NCBI GenBank assembly: GCA_026706075.1
Contig: JAPOZM010000009.1
Span: forward strand, 1-62,113
Reading direction: 5' to 3'
From: Gemmatimonadaceae bacterium
GTDB lineage: Bacteria; Latescibacterota; UBA2968; UBA8231
Length of the DNA stretch: 62,113 bases
This document shows positions 42,880-51,997 of this stretch, one piece after another. The notes beneath the pieces were generated by a model that worked only from the letters and a program-made list of their open reading frames with translations, searched no databases and was not told the origin of the DNA. A program made the position numbers and the translations under genes. The first letter of the stretch is position 1, and every line of letters begins with the position of its first letter.

Positions 42880-45800
42880 ATGCGACGGCTGATCGTCTGG
42901 CTGACGCTGCCGGTGCTGGGCGCCGCCGTCCGGGCCGACGCGGACGGCATCCGCGCCACGGTGGAGTTCATGGCCTCCGTCGGCTCCCGGGTCAGCGGCT
43001 ACCCGGGCAGCGACCTGGCCGCCGACTACGTGGCCGACGCCTTCGCCGCCGCCGGCGTCCAGGAGATCGCCGTCGAGGAGTACCCGATCACCGTGCCCCT
43101 CGACCGCGGCGGCGAGCTCACCCTCACCGCCTCGGGCGAGCGCTTCCGCCTCCACGGCCTGTGGCCCAACCACGTGCGGACGCCCACGGTGCCGCCTTCC
43201 GGGCTCTCCGGGCCTCTGATCTACGGCGGGGAAGGGCACCTGTCCGAATACGCGGGCCTCGAGCTCGCCGGCAGCATCGTCCTCCTCGAGTTCAACACCG
43301 GCAACCGCTGGCTGGAGGCCGCCTCCCTCGGGGCCCGCGCCATCCTGTTCATCGAGCCGCAGGCCACCTCCGGGCGCGAGGCGGGGGCCAAGTTCGTCTC
43401 CGTCCCCCTCGACATACCCAGGCTCTGGATCGACGCCGCCGCCGGCGCCCGCCTGAGGGCGCTGGCGGAGGACGGACCGCTCGAGGCGCGACTGGGGAGC
43501 CGCATGGACTGGGTCTCGCGGAAGGGCCGCAACGTCTGGGGGGTGATCCCCGGTCACCACCCAGACCTCGGGGGGGAGACGATCGTCGTCCAGGCCTACT
43601 ACGACGGCATCTCCATCGTCCCGGCCCTGGCTCCCTCCGCCGAGACCGCCGGCGGCATCGCCGCGCTGCTGGAGCTGGCCCGGCATCTCCAGCGCCACCC
43701 GCCGGCGCGGACCGTCGTCCTGGTGGCGGCCGGAGCCCACTTCCTCGCCCAGCGGGGGATCGTCGACTTCCTCGACCGCCATGCCCGCACCCACGAGGAC
43801 TACGCCGGGCTCATGGACAAGCCCCTGGACCCGGCCCTCTTCATCGGCCTGGACCTGACCAGCGGCAGCGACCGCATCGGCATCTGGAACAACACCGACC
43901 GCTACGACATCAAGCGGTTCTACGTCCCCTTCGGCCGCGCCTTCACCGCCTACGCCGAGGAGGCGGCGCCGCGCCTGGGGCGCAGGGCCGAGCGCGCCCT
44001 GGTCAACGGCATCAGCCCTCTCAAGGGCCTCGACTGGTCGACCTACGTGCCGGGGGGAGTCACCGTGGACGGGCAGGTGGCGATGGCCGCCGGACTCGTG
44101 GCCCTCTCCTTCGTCACCATCGGCGACGGCCGCTTCGTCGTCGACACGCCCCTGGACCGGCCGCAGCGGGTCGACTACGGCAACCTGTCCCGGCAGAGCG
44201 CCTTCCTCAACCAGATCCTGACCCGGGCCTTCGACGATCCCCGGCTGCTGGCCGACCTGGAGGACTTCGGCCCCGTCCTCGAGGACGAGCTGCGCACCTT
44301 CCGGGTCGACGTGCGCGCCTTCCCGCGCCGCAGCCAGGTGCCCGACCGGATCGTCGAGGGGGCGATCGTCGCCCTCGGCGCCGGCGCCGGGCGGCGGGCC
44401 GGGCCGGGCTTCAAGCCCCACAAGGGGGTGCGCGCTTTCCGCTTCCACCTGGCCGACGGCAACGGCAGCGCCGTGATCCCCGGGCTGCCCCTCGGGGCCG
44501 TGCCGGTGAGCGCCTACGTCCTCGACCCCGGGACCGGCGACGTCGTCTACGCCCCGGACAGCGGCGAGCGCGCCCGGAGACACCACGGCAAGAAGCTGGC
44601 CCAGGCGATCCGCTTCGCCGGCGAGCACAAGACCCTCGTCGTCTTCCCCTGCGCGTCGCGGCCCTTCTACGGCCTCGTCGACCCTCGATCCCTCACGGCC
44701 GTCGGGCAGATCCGGGTCGAGAACCACACGGGCGTGGCACCGAAGGAGTACGGCCTGGCGAAAGGGGAAGGCGTTCTGGAGCCGGTGGCGGTGGCCTTCG
44801 CCGCGGCCGACGACAGCCTCGTCTACCTCATGTCGGACAGCATGATTCTCACCAACAGCCGCACCGATCCGCGCGGCACCGGCTACGTGGTCGGCCGGGA
44901 CCCTCTCGAGCGCACCGACTACCTGGCGGTGCGGGACATGTGGCGGATCAACGACGAGCGCCTGGCGGCGATGCGCCGCCACGCCATCGAGAATCCGCGG
45001 CTGGCGGCGCTTCACACCTGGGGCCGCGAGCTGATCGACCAGGCCGGGGCCGCGGCCGAGAGGCGGGAGTGGGACGCCTTCATGGCCGCGGTGCGCGCCG
45101 CCCGGGGGGTCACCTCGCGGGCCTACCCGGACGTGACGGCCACTTTGAACGACGTCATCAAGGGGCTCGTGTTCTTCCTCGCCCTGGTGCTGCCGGCCGC
45201 CTTCTTCGGCGAGCGCCTGGTCTTCGCCGCCGCCGACATCCGCTGGCAGCTGGCCGGGTTCGCCCTGATCCTGGCGATCGTCTGGGCGGCGATCTCCCAG
45301 GTGCATCCGGCCTTCGACATCGCCCATCCGGCCATCATCCTCCTGGCCTTCGCCATCATGGCCATGGCCGTCTTCGTCTTCGCCATGATCTTCTCGCGCT
45401 TCAACCACTACGTGGAGGAGTTCCAGGCCCGCGCCTCCCGGATGCACCGGGCCGACATCAACCGCGTCAGCGCCTCCTACGCCGCCTTCATGCTGGGGAT
45501 CTCCAACATGCGGCGCCGCAAGCTGCGCACGACTCTGACCCTGGCGACGTTGACCCTGCTCACCTTCACGGTCCTCTCCTTCACCTCCTTCCGGCAACAG
45601 CTCGCCTTCCTCGCCTTCCCCACCGCCCACGAGGCCCGCTACGAGGGCGTCCTGGTCCGCCACCCCGGCTGGAAGGAGCTGTCGCCCCCGACCCTGGACT
45701 ACGTCCGCTCCCACTTCTCCCCCCATGGCGCCGTGAGCCCGCGCAACTGGCTGGTAGCCGAGGCTGGGAAGCCGAAGAGCTACATCGAGATCCAGGGGAA

Positions 45801-47274
45801 GGCGGGCACCACCCGCGCCGGCGGCCTGCTGGGACTGTCGCCCCGGGAGACCCGGGTCACCGGCATCGACGAGGCCCTGGTGGCCGGCGGTTTCTTCGAA
45901 AGGGACAACGAGAGCACGTGCCTCCTTCCCGGGAGAATGGCCGAGGCCCTCGGCATCGGCGCGGAGGACGTGGGCCGGGCCGCCGTTCGCGTCTTCGGTC
46001 AGGACCTGGTGGTCCGCGGCATCTTCGACGCCGGCCGGCTGGAGGCCATCCGCGATCTCGACGCCGAACCGCTCACCCCGGCCGATTTCCAGAGCGGCGA
46101 TGTGCAGCTGCCCGGAGGCCGGGAGAGGGTCTCCATGGAGATCGAGGAAGAAGCGGGTCCGGACCGGATCCAGCCGTTCCTCCACATGGCGGCCGACAAC
46201 GTCCTGATCCTGCCCTACGACGCCGTGTGGGCGGCCGGCGGCACCCTGCGCTCCGTCGGCGTCCGCTTCGACGAGGATGTCGACGGCCGGCCCCTGCTGG
46301 AGGGCTTCCTGACGCGGGTGGCCGCAACCCTCTTCGCCAGCCTCCGCGACCCCGGGACGGGCGAGCTCAGGGTCTCCTCCTACACGTCCGTGGGCCTGAC
46401 GGCGGTGGAAGGACTCGCGGCGCTGCTCGTGCCGATCGTCATCGCCGCCCTCATCGTTCTCAACACCATGCTGGGCGCCGTGTACGAGCGTCTCCGGGAG
46501 ATCGGCGTCTACTCCTCCGTGGGGCTGGCGCCGATGCACATCGCCCTGCTCTTCGTGGCCGAGGCGTGTGTCTACGCCGTCCTCGGCGTCACCCTCGGCT
46601 ACCTCCTGGGCCAGGGGTCGGCCAGGCTGCTGCTGACCCTCGACCTCGTGCGGGGCATGGACCTGAACTACTCGTCCACGGCGGCGGTCTCGGCGGCCCT
46701 CATGGTCATGGCCCTGGTGCTGCTGTCGACCCTCTACCCGGCGCGAGTCGCCGCCGCCAGGGCGGTGCCGGATACGGTGCGGCGCTGGGTGCCCCCCGAC
46801 CCGGAGGGCGACCGCTGGGAGTTCGACTTCCCCTTTGCCGTGGGGACGGGCGAGGTCCGGGGGCTGAGCGGGTTCCTGGCCGGCTGGTTCGGGGCCTGCA
46901 ACGAGGATTCCGTCGGCCAGTTCTACGCCGAGAAGGTGCGCCTCGTGCCCGGCGGGGAGGCCGGGACCCCCCGCTACTCCCTGCAGATGCTGACCTGGCT
47001 GGCCCCCTTCGACAAGGGGGTGAGCCAGTACCTGCAGCTCGACTTCGTGCCCTCCCCGGTGGCCACCATCTACCAGGTGGAGGTCTTCATCGAGCGGATC
47101 AGCGGCGAGACGGCGTCGTGGCGGCGGCTCAACCAGGGCTTCATGAACGCCCTGCGGAAGCAGTTCCTGCTGTGGCACACCTTCACGGAGGAGGCCAGGG
47201 CCCATCACCGGAAGGCGGCCGAGGGGATGCTGGCGGAGAGCGCCGCCCCGGCCGGCGGGGCCGACCTCGCGTGA
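42880..47274 (+). CDS. M28-like peptidase domain fused to FtsX-type permease
   Basis: A 1,464-residue membrane protein. After a signal or anchor (1-19) come a PA-like insert and an M28 aminopeptidase-like domain (about 20-400). The metal motifs are altered: A-H-x-D is A239-Y-Y-D242, the Asp-rich D-x-x-S-G loop is S253-A-E-T-A-G-G, and G-E-E-x-G-L is G285-A-H. It is therefore probably not a working zinc peptidase. Several membrane helices follow (about 755-850), then an FtsX/MacB-type unit with periplasmic domain and C-terminal helices (about 865-1310; LRTTLTLATLTLLTFTVLSF and LNTMLGAVYERLREIGVYSS). A soluble tail (1310-1464) is unassigned. No ABC ATPase is adjacent. Confidence 0.8.
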   Translation: MRRLIVWLTLPVLGAAVRADADGIRATVEFMASVGSRVSGYPGSDLAADYVADAFAAAGVQEIAVEEYPITVPLDRGGELTLTASGERFRLHGLWPNHVRTPTVPPSGLSGPLIYGGEGHLSEYAGLELAGSIVLLEFNTGNRWLEAASLGARAILFIEPQATSGREAGAKFVSVPLDIPRLWIDAAAGARLRALAEDGPLEARLGSRMDWVSRKGRNVWGVIPGHHPDLGGETIVVQAYYDGISIVPALAPSAETAGGIAALLELARHLQRHPPARTVVLVAAGAHFLAQRGIVDFLDRHARTHEDYAGLMDKPLDPALFIGLDLTSGSDRIGIWNNTDRYDIKRFYVPFGRAFTAYAEEAAPRLGRRAERALVNGISPLKGLDWSTYVPGGVTVDGQVAMAAGLVALSFVTIGDGRFVVDTPLDRPQRVDYGNLSRQSAFLNQILTRAFDDPRLLADLEDFGPVLEDELRTFRVDVRAFPRRSQVPDRIVEGAIVALGAGAGRRAGPGFKPHKGVRAFRFHLADGNGSAVIPGLPLGAVPVSAYVLDPGTGDVVYAPDSGERARRHHGKKLAQAIRFAGEHKTLVVFPCASRPFYGLVDPRSLTAVGQIRVENHTGVAPKEYGLAKGEGVLEPVAVAFAAADDSLVYLMSDSMILTNSRTDPRGTGYVVGRDPLERTDYLAVRDMWRINDERLAAMRRHAIENPRLAALHTWGRELIDQAGAAAERREWDAFMAAVRAARGVTSRAYPDVTATLNDVIKGLVFFLALVLPAAFFGERLVFAAADIRWQLAGFALILAIVWAAISQVHPAFDIAHPAIILLAFAIMAMAVFVFAMIFSRFNHYVEEFQARASRMHRADINRVSASYAAFMLGISNMRRRKLRTTLTLATLTLLTFTVLSFTSFRQQLAFLAFPTAHEARYEGVLVRHPGWKELSPPTLDYVRSHFSPHGAVSPRNWLVAEAGKPKSYIEIQGKAGTTRAGGLLGLSPRETRVTGIDEALVAGGFFERDNESTCLLPGRMAEALGIGAEDVGRAAVRVFGQDLVVRGIFDAGRLEAIRDLDAEPLTPADFQSGDVQLPGGRERVSMEIEEEAGPDRIQPFLHMAADNVLILPYDAVWAAGGTLRSVGVRFDEDVDGRPLLEGFLTRVAATLFASLRDPGTGELRVSSYTSVGLTAVEGLAALLVPIVIAALIVLNTMLGAVYERLREIGVYSSVGLAPMHIALLFVAEACVYAVLGVTLGYLLGQGSARLLLTLDLVRGMDLNYSSTAAVSAALMVMALVLLSTLYPARVAAARAVPDTVRRWVPPDPEGDRWEFDFPFAVGTGEVRGLSGFLAGWFGACNEDSVGQFYAEKVRLVPGGEAGTPRYSLQMLTWLAPFDKGVSQYLQLDFVPSPVATIYQVEVFIERISGETASWRRLNQGFMNALRKQFLLWHTFTEEARAHHRKAAEGMLAESAAPAGGADLA

Positions 47275-48083
47275 GCAAGACCGTCCCCCGGATCTACCGC
47301 CGGCACCTGCGGTCGCGCTCCGAGCCCCTCCTCGAATCGCGCCACCGCCTGACGTGGCGGGGGTTCTTCGTGGGGAGCTTCCTGAGCTTCTTCCTGGCTA
47401 TCGGGGCCCCGTACAGCAACATGGTCATCAAGGGCGCCTACGTGTCCGCCGACATCAGCACCCCGGGGGCGATCTTCGTCTTCGTCGTGCTCATCGGCCT
47501 CCTCAACCTCGCCTTCAAGGCAGCGGCGCGCAGCAAGGGGGCGGCCCTCGCCTTCGCCGCCGCCCTGGGGGCTGCCTGGCTCTCCGCCTACCGGCCCCCG
47601 GGCGATGTCGACGTGCATTCGCCCGGATTCATCTTCTCCACTTTCGCCCTGATCTGCGCCTTCGCCAACGTGCCGCTGGCCTGGTCCGGCCGCAGCCTGG
47701 CCCTCAACCGGGCCGACCTGATCATGGTCTATGCCATGCTGGCCATGGTCTCGGCCGTGTGCACCATGGGCCTGACCGAGCTGATCCTGCCTTCTCTCAC
47801 CGCCGTCTTCTACTACGCCTCGCCGGAGAACCAGTGGCGGGAGAAGCTCTTCCCCCACTTCCCCGAGAGGAACATCCTGGTCGACGACGGCGCCGGGAAC
47901 GCCCTGTTCTTCGAGGGCCTCTCCCGGCCCGGCCAGAGCATCCCCTACGGCGCCTGGGTCGAGCCGTTGGCGTGGTGGGCGGTCTTCCTGCTGGCCCTCT
48001 ACGTCTGCATGATCTCGATCGCCGTGATCCTGCGGCGCCAGTGGATGGAGCGGGAGCGGCTGAGCTATCCCATCGCCCAGGCC
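47271..48083 (+). repeat. Copy 1 of a diverged direct repeat
   Basis: This 5' part of the OPT-like gene matches 61312-62113, about 14 kb downstream, in the same direction. Long identical runs alternate with diverged stretches, a pattern expected after duplication with gene conversion. It could recombine with its partner to delete the genes between. Confidence 0.75.
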
Positions 48084-49415
48084 GGTCTGGCCATGATCCG
48101 CGGCGAGGACGAGAGAGGGCTGGTGAACGGCTTCTTCAAGCGCCCCTCGGTGTGGATGGGCATGGCCATCCCGCTGGTCGCCGGCAGCATCAGGGCCATG
48201 TCGAACTACAACTCCTCCATACCCATGGTGCTGATGCGCCTGCCCATACCCTACGCGTCCGGCAAGGTCGACTTCGCCCTCACCGGGTTTGCCTACCTCA
48301 TCGACACGAGGATATCGGGCAGCCTGTGGGTGTTCTACCTGCTCGGCAGGATGCAGAAGAGCCTGCTGGCCACCGCCGGGATCAAGTCGGAGCAAGTCCT
48401 CGAGGGCGTGTACGACGCCCCCCTGGTCGGCTACGAGGGGCTGGGGGCCCTGCTGGTCCTGGTGGCGGTGGTGTTGTGGACGGCCCGCGACCATCTGAAG
48501 GCGGTCTGGCTCAAGGCCTGGGGCCGGGCGCCCCACGTCGACGACCGGGACGAGATCCTCTCCTACCGCGGGGCCGTGACCGGCGCCCTCGGGGGGATCG
48601 CGGTCATGACCGCGTGGCTGTGGATCATGGGCACACCGCTGTGGGTCTCCTTCTTCTTCGTCGTCCTGGCCATGGCGATCTTCATCGGCATCACCCGGAT
48701 CATCGCCGAGGCCGGGCTGGCGACCCTGCGGACGCCCGTCAACGCCCCGGACTTCGTCATCCTGGGTCTCGGATCCTCCCTCGTCGGTCCCACGGGCGTG
48801 TTCAACCTGTCCATGGCCTATATCTGGGCCAACCAGGCGGTCCGCTGCTTCGCCATGGCGACCTGCACGAACGCCCTCAAGCTGATCGAGGAGATGGATT
48901 CGCGCAGCCGGCGGCTGGTCTTCGCGGCCCTCATCCTGGCCCTTCTGATCGGAACGCTGGGCTCGTTCTGGATGATCTTCCACGTCGCCTACCGCTACGG
49001 CGGGGTCAACCTCGACATCTGGTTCTTCAACCTGGGACCGGCCAAGATCTACGACCACGCCGTGCGCAACCTGGAGCCCGCCGGCGTCTACTGGCCGGGC
49101 ATGGGCTTCCTCTTCGGCGGCGGCGGCATCATGGCCCTGCTGTACCTGGCCCGCCAGCGCCTGCCGTGGTGGCCTCTGCACCCGATCGGCTTCCCCATCG
49201 CCGCCGTGGACCTGATGTACCACACCATCACCAGCGTCTTCATCGCCTGGCTCATCAAGGTCATCGTCCTCCGTTACGGAGGCGTCAACCTCTACCGCCG
49301 CACCCAGGGGGTGTTCCTGGGCATGATCGCCGGCCAGATGCTGACCATGGGTCTCTGGCTCATCATCGACTACTTCACCGGGAAGACCAACAACTGGGTC
49401 TTCGCCTGGGTGTGA
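47271..49415 (+). CDS. OPT-like multi-pass membrane protein (DUF6785-type?)
   Basis: The product is 714 residues with many membrane helices. It starts with GTG in GTGA overlap with the upstream stop, so it is coupled to the M28-FtsX gene. Segments such as TWRGFFVGSFLSFFLAIGAP and LNRADLIMVYAMLAMVSAVC resemble uncharacterised OPT-related membrane proteins (from memory, DUF6784/DUF6785; a profile search is needed). Oligopeptide transporter relatives carry small peptides or metal chelates. A close paralogue lies at 61,312 and a distant one at 58,595. The 105-base gap to the next gene has no feature that I can name. Confidence 0.7.
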   Translation: MSKTVPRIYRRHLRSRSEPLLESRHRLTWRGFFVGSFLSFFLAIGAPYSNMVIKGAYVSADISTPGAIFVFVVLIGLLNLAFKAAARSKGAALAFAAALGAAWLSAYRPPGDVDVHSPGFIFSTFALICAFANVPLAWSGRSLALNRADLIMVYAMLAMVSAVCTMGLTELILPSLTAVFYYASPENQWREKLFPHFPERNILVDDGAGNALFFEGLSRPGQSIPYGAWVEPLAWWAVFLLALYVCMISIAVILRRQWMERERLSYPIAQAGLAMIRGEDERGLVNGFFKRPSVWMGMAIPLVAGSIRAMSNYNSSIPMVLMRLPIPYASGKVDFALTGFAYLIDTRISGSLWVFYLLGRMQKSLLATAGIKSEQVLEGVYDAPLVGYEGLGALLVLVAVVLWTARDHLKAVWLKAWGRAPHVDDRDEILSYRGAVTGALGGIAVMTAWLWIMGTPLWVSFFFVVLAMAIFIGITRIIAEAGLATLRTPVNAPDFVILGLGSSLVGPTGVFNLSMAYIWANQAVRCFAMATCTNALKLIEEMDSRSRRLVFAALILALLIGTLGSFWMIFHVAYRYGGVNLDIWFFNLGPAKIYDHAVRNLEPAGVYWPGMGFLFGGGGIMALLYLARQRLPWWPLHPIGFPIAAVDLMYHTITSVFIAWLIKVIVLRYGGVNLYRRTQGVFLGMIAGQMLTMGLWLIIDYFTGKTNNWVFAWV

Positions 49416-49520
49416 GGACAGGGCGGCCGGCGGGGAGACTGTCCGCTGGAACCTGCTCTTGGACCTGCCATCGAACCGCGCCTCGTGGCGCACCTGACCA
49501 ACCAACCCGGGAGATCGCCC

Positions 49521-50243
49521 ATGTACCTCAAGCACATGCGTCCTTACCAGCTGAAGGCGGCCGTGGCCGCCAACCAGCCGCTGCTTGTGCCCGCCGGCTG
49601 TATCGAGACCCACGGTCCGCACATGGCCATCGGCCATGACACGATCATCGTCGAGGAGATCTGCGCCCGCATCGCCGAGCGCGTCGACGCCGTCGTCGCG
49701 CCTTCCTTCGACTACGGGCCCACGATGTACGCCCTGGGCGGGCCGGCGGACGGCACCATCGACCCCGACTACGAAGGCTTCCACCGCCTCGTCAAATCCG
49801 TGTTGCGCAACTTCCTCGAGATGGGGTTCAAGCGGGTCGTGGTCATCATCATGCACCAGGGAATGGGGGGCCCCCTGGCCCAGTCGTTCTCGAAGGCCGC
49901 CTCGGAGCTTTCCGGGGAGCGGGTGCTCGAGCGATACCCGCGCGGCTGGTGGGCGGACCCGGCCCTGCGCGACAGGTGGGCCGACTTCGGGAGCGTCCAG
50001 GTCGAGCCGATGATCCTGCCGGAAGCGTCGCCTCCGGCCGGCGGCGACCACGCCGGCTACAACGAGACGTCCTTCCTCATCGCCACCCGTCCCGAGCTCG
50101 TCGAGCAGGACCGTCTCGACGGCGACGCTCCCTGGTACTGCGGCGTCGAGGGCGAGGAGCGGACGAGCTGGAGCGCCAACGGCGAGCATGGACAGGCGAT
50201 GGTCGACGCCGTCGTCGACGCCTGGGTCTCCCGCCTCGGTTAG
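49521..50243 (+). CDS. Creatininase-family amidohydrolase-like protein
   Basis: A 240-residue protein of the creatininase/formamidopyrimidine hydrolase family. The metal site sequence GCIETHGPHMAIGHDT replaces the usual G-x-x-E-Q-H-G-P-H-L-P-x-x-T-D. E, H and D ligands are kept (ETHGPH, GHDT), though Thr stands for Gln. The usual N-G-H-G-G-N loop reads M-H-Q-G-M-G-G, so the fold is kept but the active site is variant. ATG 49521 was chosen with GGGAG upstream; a longer frame from 49485 is less likely. It may be the last gene of the operon before a two-hairpin terminator, or have its own promoter in the 105-base gap. Confidence 0.8.
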   Translation: MYLKHMRPYQLKAAVAANQPLLVPAGCIETHGPHMAIGHDTIIVEEICARIAERVDAVVAPSFDYGPTMYALGGPADGTIDPDYEGFHRLVKSVLRNFLEMGFKRVVVIIMHQGMGGPLAQSFSKAASELSGERVLERYPRGWWADPALRDRWADFGSVQVEPMILPEASPPAGGDHAGYNETSFLIATRPELVEQDRLDGDAPWYCGVEGEERTSWSANGEHGQAMVDAVVDAWVSRLG

Positions 50244-50248
50244 AGGGC

Positions 50249-50287
50249 GCCGGCGAGCCGGCCGAGGGGCAGGGTTCCGCGAAACCC
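50249..50287. terminator. Bidirectional terminator region between convergent genes
   Basis: Two hairpins lie in the 50-base gap: GCCGG-CGAG-CCGGC at 50249-50262 and GGGTT-CCGCGA-AACCC at 50272-50287. Neither has a T-run. The convergent arrangement supports termination of both the creatininase and the CRTAC1 genes. Confidence 0.4.
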
Positions 50288-50293
50288 CACGGA

Positions 50294-51997
50294 TCACCTC
50301 TTCGCGGTGGGACGGAGACTGACGATCTGATCGGCGCGGAAGGGGCCGTAGGATTCCTGGTGGCCGTCCGGCCAGGTCACGCGCACCTCGCGGACCTCGT
50401 CCTGACGGCCCAGTCCGAAGTGCACGCGAGGATCGTTGGCGGCGCAGTAGCTGGATGCGACCCGCACCGATCTGGTCACCGTGCGGTCGCCGAGGGTCAC
50501 CGCCACGCGGGCCTGGTGGGCGATCCCTCCATCGGCGTCCTCCACGCGGAACATGATCCAGTGTTCCCGCGGCGCGATGTTGTGGAGCACCCAGGGCCGG
50601 TGATCGCGGTTGACGATCACGATATCCACGCCGCCGTCGTTGTCGAGGTCGCCGAAGGCCGCCGCCCGGCTGGTGGCGACCAGGGCCGCCACCGTCCCGC
50701 CCGGCGGACCGAAAGGCTCGAAGCGGCCGGAGGGCCCGCCCGCCAGAAGCAGGTCGGCCTCGGCATAGGGATCGGCGTGCGCTGTCCGCCCCGTCTTCGG
50801 CCGGGTGACGCGGCCGTTCGCTTCGAAGAGATCCAGCCAGCCATCGTTGTCGAAGTCGTACAGACCGACGCCGAAGCGGGTCGCCCTGCGCGTGATCGCG
50901 CCCAGGCCGACCCGCGGGGTGTCGTCCATGAACCAGGAACCTTCGTTGCGGTAGAAGGAGTCGGACTGGGTCTCGAGATTCACCACGAGCAGGTCGGAGT
51001 CGCCGTCGTCGTCGATGTCCGCCGCGGCAACGCCCATGCCCGCCTTGGCCTGCCCGCTGGCGTCGATGGCAGCGCCGGATTCCACGGCGACGTCGCGGAA
51101 GGTGCCGTCACCGTTGTTTCGCCAGAGCTGGTTGGGCAGTTGATCGTTGGCGACGAAGATGTCGATCGATCCGTCGTTGTCGTAGTCGTCGCAGACCACC
51201 CCGAGGCCATTCCCGAAAGCCGTGCGCATCCCCGCTTTGGCGGAGATGTCGAGGAATCGCCCGTCCCCCTGGTTCTCGTAGAGCACATCGGCCGCGGGCG
51301 CCCGATAGCTGTTCGGACTGCAGTAGTCCGGCATGCCGCTCTCCCTGCACTGCAGCTCGTCATCGGGCGACCAGAGGATGTAGTTGGCCACGTAGAGATC
51401 GAGATCGCCGTCGCGGTCGGTATCGACGAAGGCGCAGCTCGTCCCCCACCCGTGGTGAGCGACGTTGGCGCGGCGGCTCACGTCCTCGAAGGCCTGGCCG
51501 CCGCGATTGCGCAGGAGAGCGTTGGGACCAACGTTCGTGACGTAGAGATCGGTGAGACCGTCATCGTCGAAGTCGCCGGTGGTCACCCCCATCCCATACC
51601 CGCGATCGCCGGCGCCGCTGCCTTCCGTCACGTCCTCGAACCCGCCGGCAGCGTCGCTTCGAAACAGTCGATTGCCGGGCTGCTCCGGATCGCCGGCGCC
51701 GATCCGGCCGCTTTGCACGAGATAGATGTCGAGGTCCCCGTCGTTCTCGAGATCGAAGACCGCCGCGCCGCCTCCCATGATCTCGGGGAAATACATGGCA
51801 TCGGAGGCGCCGCTCACATGCGTGAACGACACGCCCCGCTGCTCGGCAACGTCCCGGAACCACGCATCCCCGACGGTTCCCGCGGATTCATCCGCGGCAG
51901 GCGTTCCGGTCGAGCCGTCACATCCCGCGCAGAGGAAGGGCAGCACGAATGCGTACCGGAGGGCGCCCCGCGAGCGTATTCTGCGCGGATCAGTCAT
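50294..51997 (-). CDS. CRTAC1-like FG-GAP/ASPIC-UnbV lipoprotein 2
   Basis: The product is 567 residues. A lipoprotein signal ends L-C-A-G-C with Cys26. Seven Asp-rich blades (DLENDGDLDIYLVQ to DLDNDGGVDIVIVN) form a likely seven-bladed propeller. The C-terminal ASPIC/UnbV-type tail ends with VRVTWPDGHQESYG. Its start overlaps the stop of the upstream TPR gene by eight bases, so both come from one transcript. The same two modules are fused in one protein at 55,825, on the other strand. Confidence 0.85.
   Translation of the reverse strand: MTDPRRIRSRGALRYAFVLPFLCAGCDGSTGTPAADESAGTVGDAWFRDVAEQRGVSFTHVSGASDAMYFPEIMGGGAAVFDLENDGDLDIYLVQSGRIGAGDPEQPGNRLFRSDAAGGFEDVTEGSGAGDRGYGMGVTTGDFDDDGLTDLYVTNVGPNALLRNRGGQAFEDVSRRANVAHHGWGTSCAFVDTDRDGDLDLYVANYILWSPDDELQCRESGMPDYCSPNSYRAPAADVLYENQGDGRFLDISAKAGMRTAFGNGLGVVCDDYDNDGSIDIFVANDQLPNQLWRNNGDGTFRDVAVESGAAIDASGQAKAGMGVAAADIDDDGDSDLLVVNLETQSDSFYRNEGSWFMDDTPRVGLGAITRRATRFGVGLYDFDNDGWLDLFEANGRVTRPKTGRTAHADPYAEADLLLAGGPSGRFEPFGPPGGTVAALVATSRAAAFGDLDNDGGVDIVIVNRDHRPWVLHNIAPREHWIMFRVEDADGGIAHQARVAVTLGDRTVTRSVRVASSYCAANDPRVHFGLGRQDEVREVRVTWPDGHQESYGPFRADQIVSLRPTAKR

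Noticed and set aside
42760..47208. Minus-strand open frame of 1,482 codons opposite the M28-FtsX gene
   Set aside because: Composition is dominated by G, A, E, R, H and D with no domain pattern. It is a shadow caused by very high GC at third positions; the plus-strand gene has clear domains.
47271..47274. Possible frameshift joining the M28-FtsX and OPT-like genes
   Set aside because: GTGA overlaps of this type are normal translational coupling, and the N-terminus of the second protein matches its paralogue at 61,312.
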